Below are positions 1-10,060 of a stretch of DNA of 64,000 nt, piece after piece. How positions within the stretch are numbered: position 1 is the stretch's first letter; each line of letters starts with the position of its first letter. The notes under the pieces were generated by a model that worked only from the letters and a program-made list of their open reading frames with translations, searched no databases and was not told the DNA's origin. The translations under genes and the position numbers were made by a program. The stretch lies in assembly GCA_947652375.1 (NCBI GenBank), contig CANTCS010000005.1, positions 1-64,000 on the forward strand. Direction: 5' to 3'. Source of the stretch: an uncultured Mollicutes bacterium (GTDB lineage Bacteria > Bacillota_I > Bacilli_A > RF39 > UBA660).

Positions 1-60
1 CTACTGACATTTTCTCAAAATGATTTTACTGACATTTTCAAGAAATTTTGACACACTTTT
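1..60. mobile_element. possible terminal segment of an IS21-like element (partial, at window edge)
   Basis: TACTGACATTTTC occurs twice (2-14, 27-39) and is followed by AAGAAATTTTGACAC; repeated sub-terminal motifs ending in TGTCAAAA resemble IS21-family ends. Transposase not in window. Confidence 0.35.
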
Positions 61-77
61 TAAATTACATTAATTAA

Positions 78-929
78 TTATCTTCTTTTACCCATTACTT
101 TTTCGTCTTCTCCAAAGAATATACCTTCAATATGACGTCCTAATTTGCTTGGATCATGTCTTTGAGCAGAATTAGAATAATAACGTGAATCTGTGATAGT
201 ATCAACTGAACTCATTTTTGTTGGACATTCTGCTAATTTACGTTCAACAAATTGTTTTATAAGTGCTTTTCTAAGATTAATTTTATATAATCCATCTTCT
301 TCTGTAATACAATCTTTCCAAACTTTTTCATCTTTTGCAAAATTAGGATAACTATCATATGTCCAATTAGGACCAGCATGAGCACCAACTAAAATGCTAA
401 TATCTTCTTCTTTTGTTCCATAACCTTGTGTTAATGCATCAGCTACCATCATAGGCATTTTCTTATCCACTAAATCTGCACTACAATGAGCAAGAGCTGC
501 AATATTTTGTTTCTTATCATGCATTATTACTACTGGACAATCAGCAACTGGATGTGCAGCAACAACACCTGGAACTTTATCTGTAATTATTAATATATCT
601 TCATTTATATCAGTCCAACCACCTGGATTAGCATCGACATAATCTTTCTCTAATTCAAAATAAGTTCCTTTTTTATCAACTTGATCTGCCATAAATTTAC
701 TAGATGAATTAAAACCATTATCACGAGCAAAATTTTCCCAATGCGTATTAAAAATTTTATTTTTATCTTCTTTAGTAAATTCATATCCTTCTAAATTAGT
801 TAAATTATGTTGTTTTAAAAGCATTGCTTTATCAGCATCTGTTATATTTGAAAGTCTAATTGTACCTGTATTCATAGTACCATAAATATTTCTTGAGTCT
901 ACATAATGTAGTTTTATTTTCTTTTCCAT
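78..929 (-). CDS. YfiH/laccase-domain (polyphenol oxidase / LACC1-like) family protein
   Basis: 283 aa; HPVADCPVVIMHD, ALAHCSADLVDK and VGAHAGPNW resemble the metal-binding motifs of the family. Confidence 0.7.
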   Translation of the reverse strand: MEKKIKLHYVDSRNIYGTMNTGTIRLSNITDADKAMLLKQHNLTNLEGYEFTKEDKNKIFNTHWENFARDNGFNSSSKFMADQVDKKGTYFELEKDYVDANPGGWTDINEDILIITDKVPGVVAAHPVADCPVVIMHDKKQNIAALAHCSADLVDKKMPMMVADALTQGYGTKEEDISILVGAHAGPNWTYDSYPNFAKDEKVWKDCITEEDGLYKINLRKALIKQFVERKLAECPTKMSSVDTITDSRYYSNSAQRHDPSKLGRHIEGIFFGEDEKVMGKRR

Positions 930-1139
930 TTAAAAACCCCCTTCATTTAAATGTAAGCACATTATATCAAATAGTTTTTATTTTGTCAACCCTTTTTAAA
1001 TAAGGGATAATGTAAAACGGGTTGGGGAAAATATACAAAAAGAAAAAATCATAAACATACTACGTAACGTTATTATTACTTGATAAAACCCACTAATAAA
1101 AATATATCATTTAAGTTTTATAACTCTTCCTAAATAATT

Positions 1140-1862
1140 CTATATAGTAACAGTACTTTTAAACTTACAATTATTATATTCTAAACTTGCCTGAATAAAA
1201 GCCTCAATAATTTTTCGAGAATTCTCATCAAAATCGTAACTAATTTCCGGATGCCATTGAACTCCTATATTAAATAATTGATCAGGATACTCAATTCCTT
1301 CAATTAACCCATCTTCACTAATTGCGCAAATTTTATAAAAACTATTTTCTGTTACATGATAATTATGAAAACTATTAACCATAATCTCTTCTTTACCAAT
1401 AATATTATATAATTTAGAATCTTTTTTTATTTTCACTAAATGAGTCAACTCATTATCGTTCTCTTGATTATGATTTATAAAAGTATCATTTTTTTCCATA
1501 TAAACCTTATCGTTATAGCAACTTAATAGTTGCATACCTAAACAAATACCTAAAATTGGAATTTCTTTTTCAATACATCTTTCTAGTACATATCTGTCAT
1601 AAGGAGTAAATTTAGTTCCTCCAGGAAAAACAATACCATCTATTAAATTCAAAATATGTTCAATTATATTTTTTTCTTTATCCGTAAGTTCGTTAAACTC
1701 ATCTACCTTAGTATTCATATAATCAACATCTTGGACTGGTGCAATAGGAAATACATAAGCTCCTACATTTTGCAAAGTTCTTCTTAATCTATCAGAAAGA
1801 TAATTAAAACATCTCCCATCTTCAAATTTTTGATATCTTAAAGTAACACCAATTGTCAACAT
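1140..1862 (-). CDS. class I glutamine amidotransferase-like / gamma-glutamyl-GABA hydrolase family
   Basis: GIVFPGG...PILGICLGMQLL...VQWHPE: Cys and His catalytic motifs of peptidase C26. Confidence 0.85.
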   Translation of the reverse strand: MLTIGVTLRYQKFEDGRCFNYLSDRLRRTLQNVGAYVFPIAPVQDVDYMNTKVDEFNELTDKEKNIIEHILNLIDGIVFPGGTKFTPYDRYVLERCIEKEIPILGICLGMQLLSCYNDKVYMEKNDTFINHNQENDNELTHLVKIKKDSKLYNIIGKEEIMVNSFHNYHVTENSFYKICAISEDGLIEGIEYPDQLFNIGVQWHPEISYDFDENSRKIIEAFIQASLEYNNCKFKSTVTI

Positions 1863-1895
1863 AAAATCCTCCTCAAATCAAAATAGTTAATTTAT

Positions 1896-2960
1896 TTAAA
1901 AATTAACCATTTGTTTTTTCTTATAAATAAACATTAATACAATCGACATTAAAATTAATAAAGTACCCACTGTAATATAAATTAAAGTTTCACTACTTCC
2001 TGTATATGGCATTGTTAAAGCTACTGTATTAGCATATGTAGCCATAGAATAATTACTTATAGCAGCTCTAGCCATTACCTTTCTCTCAGTAGTAGGTATC
2101 TCACCAACATAAATACTAGTAATCTCTGAATTTACTTGATAATTTTGTGGTGGCTTAGTTTGTTTAATATAATAAGTACCCGCTACTAAAAAATTAATTT
2201 TACCTGATCCATCCTCACCTATAACAACTTTTTCTACTGCATCTGTTGCACTTGCATCTTTATAAACAGTAAATTCTCCCCCTGTTAAAATATTGGCCCC
2301 ATCTGTATTAATTATTTGTATTCCATAAGTATAAATAGTTGCCACATCAAAAGAAATATTTACGGTTTCATTAGTTTGGCTATCTATATAAGATAAAAGA
2401 GAACTAGTTTGATTACCACTGTTTCCAATAATGGGACCACTTACAATATTCCCATTATTATCTAATTGAAAATCCATTTTAGCTGAAAAATCAATAAATA
2501 TTATATCACTTTCTAATTTTTCAGTATTAAACTCAAAAGTTATTTTTTTGTTATCCAAAATTTGAAAAGTTCCTACTTCCTCTTTCTTTTTATTATAAAT
2601 TCTATTTTCTTTCTCTCCATTAATACCCTGATCAAATGCTATAACCTGTTTCATATTATCATAAACTTTTATATTTTCTTTATCTAAACCCATTATATAT
2701 TTAAAACCGTTAGGTAAAGCATCAATAATTGAAAAAGTTTTTTCTTTTGGAACTCTTAATTCTAAACGAATTTTAAAAACATCAGAAGAGCTAACACTTT
2801 CCTTAGTCTTTCCATTGATAGTCTTTGTATATTTTTCAACCGTTTCATTTTCTTGACTATTAACTACTTCATCAATTGCTTTTACACGAAAAACTGGTAA
2901 AAATAAAATTAACAACAATACTAATGATAAATAATATGAATTACTTTTTTTATTCTTCAT
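1896..2960 (-). CDS. pilin subunit / SpaA-like surface protein with sortase signal MPYTG
   Basis: Signal peptide; SpaA-type GGEFTVYKD...GTYYIKQTKPPQNY; C-terminal MPYTGSSET + TM + KKKQ. Confidence 0.8.
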   Translation of the reverse strand: MKNKKSNSYYLSLVLLLILFLPVFRVKAIDEVVNSQENETVEKYTKTINGKTKESVSSSDVFKIRLELRVPKEKTFSIIDALPNGFKYIMGLDKENIKVYDNMKQVIAFDQGINGEKENRIYNKKKEEVGTFQILDNKKITFEFNTEKLESDIIFIDFSAKMDFQLDNNGNIVSGPIIGNSGNQTSSLLSYIDSQTNETVNISFDVATIYTYGIQIINTDGANILTGGEFTVYKDASATDAVEKVVIGEDGSGKINFLVAGTYYIKQTKPPQNYQVNSEITSIYVGEIPTTERKVMARAAISNYSMATYANTVALTMPYTGSSETLIYITVGTLLILMSIVLMFIYKKKQMVNF

Positions 2961-2961
2961 A

Positions 2962-3822
2962 TTAAATCACCTCAATTTCTTTCATTATTTTCATTTTTTT
3001 ATAAGATCTTTTTAATATTATAATTGCTCCAATTAAAACTAAATCTACACTCCAAATTCCAATTGATAAACATAAATCTGAAAGAGAAATATATGCAGCT
3101 CTCTTTTCTTTAGCAGCATTCTCAACATAATCTACTCTTTTACCTCTAACAAGCAATCTATGTGTATTTACAGCATATGGAGTACAAGTAACTAAAGTTA
3201 TATAATCTCCATCATTATCAATCATTAATGCCTCAGTATCATGTGGTTCAACTACCAAAACTTGATCAACTTCATAAGCCAAAACTTCATTTAAAATATA
3301 AATATAAAATTTATCACCCTTCCAAAGTTGATCTAAATCCGTAAATAATCTAGATGTAGGCAAACCTCTATGTGCCGATAATATTGCATGAGTCCCCACA
3401 CCTCCTATAGGTAAAGAACTTCCCTCTAAATGACCTACTCCATTTTCCAAAGCATCCGAACCAGTACCATGATATATAGGAATCTTTATTTCGATTTTAG
3501 GTATTTCAATATATCCCATAATCCCACTATCATCGATATTCAATATTTTTTTATATGAACTAGAACTTTCTTCCTGTGGATTTGTAAAAGCATCTGTTAA
3601 AGTTGTAGAAGTTAACTGGTCATTATACTTTTTAGCCGCTTCCAAAAATTCATTATTTTCATTAACTCCTTCTACTACTTCATTATAACTAAGAATTGTA
3701 TCATTATATTTCATACTATTAACTAAACTACAAATAGAAGGATAAAACATTATTGCTAATCCAATTATAAATAACATTGAAAATATTATAATTGGAAAAT
3801 TATTATTTGACTGTTTTTTCAT
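2962..3822 (-). CDS. class C (pilus) sortase
   Basis: HAILSAHRGLP and TLVTCTPYAVNTHRLLVRG (catalytic His, Cys, Arg); N- and C-terminal TM segments. Confidence 0.93.
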   Translation of the reverse strand: MKKQSNNNFPIIIFSMLFIIGLAIMFYPSICSLVNSMKYNDTILSYNEVVEGVNENNEFLEAAKKYNDQLTSTTLTDAFTNPQEESSSSYKKILNIDDSGIMGYIEIPKIEIKIPIYHGTGSDALENGVGHLEGSSLPIGGVGTHAILSAHRGLPTSRLFTDLDQLWKGDKFYIYILNEVLAYEVDQVLVVEPHDTEALMIDNDGDYITLVTCTPYAVNTHRLLVRGKRVDYVENAAKEKRAAYISLSDLCLSIGIWSVDLVLIGAIIILKRSYKKMKIMKEIEVI

Positions 3823-3855
3823 AACAATAACTTCTCCTTAATATATTTTTATCAT

Positions 3856-4572
3856 TTATTTCTTCTTTTTATATACTCTATAAATATAAACTAAAATAGA
3901 TAAAGTAATTATTAAGGAAACTACAAAGATTCCTATAAACCAATAAATTTTATCGAAAGTATTTGGAACAGATTCATTATCAGGATTTTTATTTGGATCA
4001 TCAGTTGGATAATTTACATCAGGATTATCTGGATCTACTGGATTAATAACTTCTTCTTTTTCTGTTTTAATCTTGATTTTCACATCATATAAATAATCAC
4101 TATATAATTCATCGAAAAAAGGAAGAGAAACAAGTACAGGATTAGAATAATAATTGTATTTATCAATTGTTTTACTCTCAGTTCTAATTAAATATACACC
4201 TGTTGTAAGATTACTAAATTTAATTTTGCCATCTTGATTAGTTTTTAAAAAACTAGTTGCCGTAATCTTTTCTTGATCAATAAATTCACTTAATTTTTTT
4301 GCAATATTCACTAATTCTTTATTATCAGTAATTCCAGTTAAATCCTTTTGTTGAGCATCAACAAAATTATCTAAATAATAATACTTCAAATTTTTATCTA
4401 CTAAAGCTACTCTATAAATTTCTATTTTTGTATCACTCAGTTTTAAATTAGAATAACTATTTTCAATTTCTAAACTTCCGATCCTTGCAGGATCTATCTC
4501 TATAGCATAAACATTATTATTAAATAAACATAAAAATAATAAAATTAAACCATATTTTAAATATCTTCTCAT
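3856..4572 (-). CDS. pilin-like surface protein with non-canonical sorting signal (VPNTF)
   Basis: Signal peptide, pilin-like domain (GVYLIRTESK), VPNTFDKIYW + TM + YKKKK. Confidence 0.65.
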   Translation of the reverse strand: MRRYLKYGLILLFLCLFNNNVYAIEIDPARIGSLEIENSYSNLKLSDTKIEIYRVALVDKNLKYYYLDNFVDAQQKDLTGITDNKELVNIAKKLSEFIDQEKITATSFLKTNQDGKIKFSNLTTGVYLIRTESKTIDKYNYYSNPVLVSLPFFDELYSDYLYDVKIKIKTEKEEVINPVDPDNPDVNYPTDDPNKNPDNESVPNTFDKIYWFIGIFVVSLIITLSILVYIYRVYKKKK

Positions 4573-5613
4573 TTAATAAACCTTCTTTCTATTACAAAAA
4601 ATTATATAAGAACTTATACTACTTATAATTAAAATAGCTCCAATTAAAACATAATAAAGATTACTTTGTCCTCTAAGATTAGGTAAAAAATTAATAGCTG
4701 TACGTGATAGTGTTAGTATAGCAGTTCCATCACCATTAATTGTTGGTACCTCATTAGAAGAATTAATTGCACGATACTGAATATTTTGATCAGCCACGTA
4801 TTTTTTTAATTGAATTTTCCCCTCATTATCAACTTGAACCGCTAAAACCCCTTTATATAATACACAATTATCTGGTGGAGTAATTTCTTTTAAATAATAA
4901 ATAGAATTAACTTCCAAATTTTCAAAAACTAATCCCGCTGAAATCAAATCTTCACAAGCACTATCTTTATATAAACCAAAAACTGCATTTTTTGCTTGTG
5001 TCGCCTCTTCTTTATTAACAATTTTTAAAATGGCACATCCTACTTTAAAATCTAATGTACTAACAGTATTATCAAGTTTATTAAAAACTAAATTATTAGC
5101 TGTTTCTGCCTTAGTAATCGAAACTTTAGATGTAATATTTTTAATATCATTAGATTTTACTTCATAAATTGCATAAACTACAAAAGTTTTATTAGCTTCT
5201 AATTCGTTAACTTTAATCTCCTTTTTATTTTTTAAAGTATAATTATCTCCCGGTAAAAACTCTACTCCACTTTCATTTAAATTTAAAACTATATTTTTCA
5301 CTTGAAAATTTTCTAAATTTGTAACCTCTATTTTAAAAAGAACCTTTTCTCCTTTTTTATAATAATCTTGTTTTTTTTCTATACTTTGCTTAATATTAAG
5401 TGTAAAATTTGAACTTACAGAATCATTTATAGTATTAGTATATACATTAGAATTATTATTTAAATTACTATCATCAATATTAGCAACATTATTAATATAC
5501 TTATGTTCTAAATCAATCTTAAAAGTATTTGATACTTTAAAAGTATAAACTTTAAAAATAAGCATTCCTATACAAAATATAAAAATAACAAATATTTTAA
5601 GCTTTTTATTCAT
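4573..5613 (-). CDS. surface protein with DUF11-like and SpaA-like domains, C-terminal TM
   Basis: VLFKIEVTNLENFQVKNIVL (DUF11-like), AVFGLYKDSAC...YLKEITPPDNC (SpaA-like); LPNLRGQSN before terminal TM. Confidence 0.65.
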   Translation of the reverse strand: MNKKLKIFVIFIFCIGMLIFKVYTFKVSNTFKIDLEHKYINNVANIDDSNLNNNSNVYTNTINDSVSSNFTLNIKQSIEKKQDYYKKGEKVLFKIEVTNLENFQVKNIVLNLNESGVEFLPGDNYTLKNKKEIKVNELEANKTFVVYAIYEVKSNDIKNITSKVSITKAETANNLVFNKLDNTVSTLDFKVGCAILKIVNKEEATQAKNAVFGLYKDSACEDLISAGLVFENLEVNSIYYLKEITPPDNCVLYKGVLAVQVDNEGKIQLKKYVADQNIQYRAINSSNEVPTINGDGTAILTLSRTAINFLPNLRGQSNLYYVLIGAILIISSISSYIIFCNRKKVY

Positions 5614-5690
5614 AATTTATACCCCACTTTCTATAATCAAACTAATCTACTATCTACTTATTATTATAACACACTTTTTTTAAATAATTT

Positions 5691-6368
5691 CTATTTTTTT
5701 ATAACTGTTTTACAAACATCTAAAGAATCTTTTATTTTATTAAAATGACTTGATTCATTTTTATTTATATAAACAGTTTCTATAGAAACTTCAATTATTT
5801 TTAATTTCAGTTCCACACATTTAAATAAAACTTTAGTCTCATAATCAAATCTATCACCTTCTACCATTAAAATTTCTTTAATTATCGAAAAAGGAAAACC
5901 TCTTAGGCCTGTTTGAGTATCAGTTATTTTTTGTCTTGTCCTTAGCTTAAATAACTTTCTAAAAAATATATTACCTATCTTACTTGTCAAAGGAACTTTT
6001 TTATCATAAAAATTTCTACACCCAAGTATTATACTATCTGAATTTTCTTTTATACTCTCGTATATTTTATTAACATCTTTAACCAAATGTTGTCCATCAG
6101 CATCCATTGTTATAACTCCATTAATATTAGAATACTTATTCAAACAATATTTAAAACCTGTCTTTAAAGCTTGTCCTTTCCCTTTATTTTCTTTATGAGT
6201 TAGTATAATAATTTCACTATTTATATTTTTCCATATTTCACTATTTTTACTTCCATCATTAACAACTACAATATTTTTATATTTATTATTTATTAACTCT
6301 TCTAATAATTTAACTAATTTTTCATCAGGATTATAGGCAGGAATTAATATAACAATATCACTTTTCAT
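5691..6368 (-). CDS. glycosyltransferase family 2
   Basis: VILIPAYNPDEKL...VVNDGSK...NKGKGQALKTGF...TMDADGQH: GT-A motifs. Confidence 0.9.
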   Translation of the reverse strand: MKSDIVILIPAYNPDEKLVKLLEELINNKYKNIVVVNDGSKNSEIWKNINSEIIILTHKENKGKGQALKTGFKYCLNKYSNINGVITMDADGQHLVKDVNKIYESIKENSDSIILGCRNFYDKKVPLTSKIGNIFFRKLFKLRTRQKITDTQTGLRGFPFSIIKEILMVEGDRFDYETKVLFKCVELKLKIIEVSIETVYINKNESSHFNKIKDSLDVCKTVIKK

Positions 6369-6576
6369 ATTTCATCTCTCCATTTACTATAATAATTATA
6401 CGATAAATAAAACAAATAATAAATATTATAAAGTACAAAAAAGCAACAAATCATATAAATTAAAATTAAATGACTCATTGCTTACATCATAATTATAAAT
6501 TTTTCTTTTTTATATTATTATTTTTAAATAAAAAACCTCCATTATTTTTTATTTTCTTTAAAATAGAAATTATAAA

Positions 6577-8142
6577 TTAAGCAATTTTCTTTTTTAGTTT
6601 TTTTCTTCTCTTATATATAATTGTAAAAATAATTGAACTAATTACAAACATACATCCAAACATAATAAATGCAATTGTCCCTCCACTTCCTGTAAATGGT
6701 AAAGCAGTAGGTATTCCATTTCTTAATGTTAAACCATAGTATCCTTCTTTTCCTGAAATCTTATTATCATTTCCACCAATACTTATTGTTTGCTCTGGTA
6801 ATGTTGAATACCCTGCAGGAGCTTTTGTTTGTGTAATTTTATAAGAGCCTGAACCAATTCCTATTAAACTTCCAATTCCATTTGCTCCAATTACTATTGT
6901 TCCAATTAGACTATCATCATAACTTTTTGTAACCTTAAATTCAGCACCACTTGTACCTGTTATTTGCAAAGCATAAATATGTAAAGAAATAGAAGAGGAA
7001 GATGTTACTTTACTATCAGCAGAATCATTATAAGGATCACTAGCTATCATTCTAGCTGTAATTATATTTCCCTCTTCTCCTAAAATCAAAGATGAAAAAT
7101 CTAATTTTTTGCTTTCATAAATAATATTTAAAATTGATATCCCAGATAATTTTGTTATATCTGAAATAGATAATTGTATATTTCCATCACTCAACTGTGA
7201 AATACTTCCAACTATCTCTCCACTATTTTTCATATAAACATCTGCAGATGAACTATCAAAATCTTTTCTTAATATTAAATCACCAATATTATATTTAGAA
7301 AATGATGTTGTTCCATTAGGTAAAATAATTGTCATGCTCTTTTCCACTAATGAATTTGCTGGATATTGAGGAATAGGGATTTCTATTTTGTAATAAATAT
7401 CATCAACTTTACTAAGATATTTAACAGTACTTCTACTATTTCCAGAAACATCTGTAAATTCTAATTTAAAACCCCTAGAATTAGATGCTTTTGCATAAAC
7501 AGCTCCATCTTTAATTTCCCAACTTCCATTTGAATTGTCTAACAAAACACTATCAACCATAACAGCATAAACATAGTTATTATTAGTATATGGAAGTACT
7601 AGATATGTTCCAACATTTAAAGAAACATACGCAGACTCTCCATTAGTTCGATTAGTTAAAGTAACTCCTTGAACTGTACTTTTACTTAAATAACTAGCAT
7701 AGTTACTCATTAATTCTGCAAAATCATTAGTACTAGTCCAACCACCAGTAACTGAACCTCCAGAATTATGAGTAGCATCTCCCTTTGAAAGACTACTAAA
7801 AGTCTCAACTGTTAAACTCTTAAACTTTGCTGGACAATCATTACTATTTAAAAATATTTTAAAACTAGATGTAAAATCATATTTTAAAGAATCAGTATTT
7901 GTATTATAATAAATATCTACAATTTTATAAGCTTTAAAAACAGTTGTATCATATTCAGAATGCTTATATATCTCAAAATTCCCAGTATTAGTTACTTTTT
8001 TAAAGGAAGAATTCCCAGCTAAAGTTTCACTACTTGTTGTAATAGAAATAGCTTTAACATTTATATTACCTAATCCCAACATAAACAAAATTACAAATAA
8101 TAATCCTCCTAATTTTACTACTTTATTCATACTTCTTAACAC
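6577..8142 (-). CDS. LPXTG pilin subunit (LPFTG), paralog of 8255..9838
   Basis: Signal peptide, LVLPYTNN, TKAPAGYSTLPEQTI, LPFTGSGGT + TM + KRRKK. Confidence 0.88.
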   Translation of the reverse strand: MLRSMNKVVKLGGLLFVILFMLGLGNINVKAISITTSSETLAGNSSFKKVTNTGNFEIYKHSEYDTTVFKAYKIVDIYYNTNTDSLKYDFTSSFKIFLNSNDCPAKFKSLTVETFSSLSKGDATHNSGGSVTGGWTSTNDFAELMSNYASYLSKSTVQGVTLTNRTNGESAYVSLNVGTYLVLPYTNNNYVYAVMVDSVLLDNSNGSWEIKDGAVYAKASNSRGFKLEFTDVSGNSRSTVKYLSKVDDIYYKIEIPIPQYPANSLVEKSMTIILPNGTTSFSKYNIGDLILRKDFDSSSADVYMKNSGEIVGSISQLSDGNIQLSISDITKLSGISILNIIYESKKLDFSSLILGEEGNIITARMIASDPYNDSADSKVTSSSSISLHIYALQITGTSGAEFKVTKSYDDSLIGTIVIGANGIGSLIGIGSGSYKITQTKAPAGYSTLPEQTISIGGNDNKISGKEGYYGLTLRNGIPTALPFTGSGGTIAFIMFGCMFVISSIIFTIIYKRRKKLKKKIA

Positions 8143-8162
8143 TCCTTACCTTATCTATTTCA

Positions 8163-8195
8163 ATAATACCCCCCCCCCCCCATGTTTTTTGTCAA
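8163..8195 (-). promoter_or_regulatory. promoter with 13-nt poly-G tract in the spacer, upstream of pilin 6577..8142
   Basis: Minus strand TTGACA-AAAAACAT-G13-TATTAT; spacer 21 nt (G9 would give 17). Confidence 0.8.
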
Positions 8196-8248
8196 GTAAA
8201 AAAATTAAATTTTTATTCTTCGATTATTTTTAGGGGGTGGGAGAAAAA

Positions 8249-8277
8249 AAACAACTAAATATTAGTTGTTTTTTGAT
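8249..8277 (-). terminator. hairpin terminator at the 3' end of pilin 8255..9838
   Basis: AAACAACTAATATTTAGTTGTTTTTTT on the minus strand. Confidence 0.6.
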
Positions 8278-9838
8278 TTTCTTTATTTTTCTTCTTTTGT
8301 ATTATTATAAATATAATCGAACCTACTATTAGTAAGGCTCCAACAATAGTATATATTATTGTTCCAATACTTCCAGTAAAAGGTAACATCGCTAAAATAG
8401 TATTTTTTATTGTTATATTATAATATCCATTTTTTCCTGAGACTTGTGTTCCACCAGTTCCTACTTTTACTGTTTGAGAACCACTTAATAATGCATAACC
8501 AGCAGGAGCCTTTGTTTGAGTTACTGTATAGGTTCCACTTGTTAATCCTTTTAGTTCACCGATACCATTACTTTCAATCGTTACTGTTCCCTTAGTTCCT
8601 CCTGAACTATCTGTAACTTTAAATTCCGCTCCATTTGTTCCTGTTATTTGTAAGGCATATGCATAAAATGTTACAGCTTTTCTTTGTACAGTTTTTACTG
8701 CTACTGTTTCAGAAGATGTATAAGGATCACTAAACTCTAGTGTTGCATTTCTTTTGTTGGCTCCCATTACACTATTAGTTGAATTTAAAGGTTCTGGATG
8801 ATATTTAAATTCTATTGTACTTGGAAGAATACTTACATTTGTAAATTTTAATTTAACTAATCCAGTAGTCGCATTTCTTTCAGCTGTTCCAGCAGCTTGA
8901 TTATTATATTTAATTGTTCCTCCCGTTGATGATAGATCAGATATTGAAAAACCCGAAGTAACAAAGTTAAGCCAGCCACTTTCATTTCGAACTTTATCAA
9001 TTGTTACTGTTATTATTGGAGGAATTAAACTATTGGCTGGATATGTTGGGATTGCAAATGAAATTTTACCTTCTGGACTGCCTCCATAGCCCACGTCTGC
9101 TGACAAACTAAATGACCCTTGATAATTAGCAGCTATTTGATGAGTTAAAAGAGTATTAGTTTCTTTAGCTAAAATCCCAGCATCTTTTAATATCCAAGTA
9201 GATCCACTTTTTTCTAGTCTTACACTATCTACCATAACTCCAAAAACAGAAACTTTAGTTTCATTACTAATATGTTTTGGCAAAACTAAATATGTTCCTG
9301 CCTCAATACTACTACTAACATATGGACGCCCTGAAGAAAGAGTATATGATGAAAGATAATAATCGAATTTAATTGAACGTCTTTTTGCATAACCAGCATA
9401 CTCACTCATTAATTTTGCAAAATCATTAGATATTAAATTTCCTCCACTTACCATATAATTATTATCATAAAAATCTCTTATAGCACCACCATTATTTAAA
9501 GTCATAAAAGTTTCAATAGTCATCGCTCTAAAATTACTTGGACACTCACTACTATTTAAAAATGTTTGAAAATTAGTTGTAAAACCATACAAAACTTCAT
9601 CTCTACTAGAATTGTAATAGACATTTACTATTTTAAACAAATCAAAACTTGTTCTATCATAACTATTGTTGTTTACATAAACTCTAAAATCTCCTCTATT
9701 AGTGACTAAATTATATCCACTACCAATCATTTCAGATGTATCAGTAGTTATATCAATAGCATTAACATCTATATTCCCTAATACAAATATAAACAAAATT
9801 ATAAATAATAATCCCCCTAATTTTACTACTTTATTCAT
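8255..9838 (-). CDS. LPXTG pilin subunit (LPFTG)
   Basis: Signal peptide; SpaA-type GAEFKVTDSSGG...TQTKAPAGYALL; LPFTGSIGT + TM + KKKNK; same N-terminus (MNKVVKLGGLLF) as 6577..8142. Confidence 0.88.
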   Translation of the reverse strand: MNKVVKLGGLLFIILFIFVLGNIDVNAIDITTDTSEMIGSGYNLVTNRGDFRVYVNNNSYDRTSFDLFKIVNVYYNSSRDEVLYGFTTNFQTFLNSSECPSNFRAMTIETFMTLNNGGAIRDFYDNNYMVSGGNLISNDFAKLMSEYAGYAKRRSIKFDYYLSSYTLSSGRPYVSSSIEAGTYLVLPKHISNETKVSVFGVMVDSVRLEKSGSTWILKDAGILAKETNTLLTHQIAANYQGSFSLSADVGYGGSPEGKISFAIPTYPANSLIPPIITVTIDKVRNESGWLNFVTSGFSISDLSSTGGTIKYNNQAAGTAERNATTGLVKLKFTNVSILPSTIEFKYHPEPLNSTNSVMGANKRNATLEFSDPYTSSETVAVKTVQRKAVTFYAYALQITGTNGAEFKVTDSSGGTKGTVTIESNGIGELKGLTSGTYTVTQTKAPAGYALLSGSQTVKVGTGGTQVSGKNGYYNITIKNTILAMLPFTGSIGTIIYTIVGALLIVGSIIFIIIQKKKNKENQKTTNI

Positions 9839-9869
9839 TTTTTTATCACTCCTTACCTTATCTATTTCA

Positions 9870-9900
9870 ATAATACCCCCCCCCCCATGTTTTTTGTCAA
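9870..9900 (-). promoter_or_regulatory. promoter with 11-nt poly-G tract in the spacer, upstream of pilin 8255..9838
   Basis: Minus strand TTGACA-AAAAACAT-G11-TATTAT; spacer 19 nt. Confidence 0.8.
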
Positions 9901-10060
9901 GTAAAAAAAATAATAATTTTCTTCTTCGATTTTATTTTAGGGGGTGGGGAAGTTTTCCTACTTACTAACACTTTCGTTTAATAAAAAAAAAGAAGTAATA
10001 TAAAATAAAAAAACTTCATTCCTCATAAAGAATAAAGTTTTTTCAAAGTATTCAATATTA

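Noticed and set aside
8410-9968. + strand ORFs 8410..8595 and 9702..9968
   Set aside because: Antisense to pilin coding sequence/poly-C region; no plausible product.
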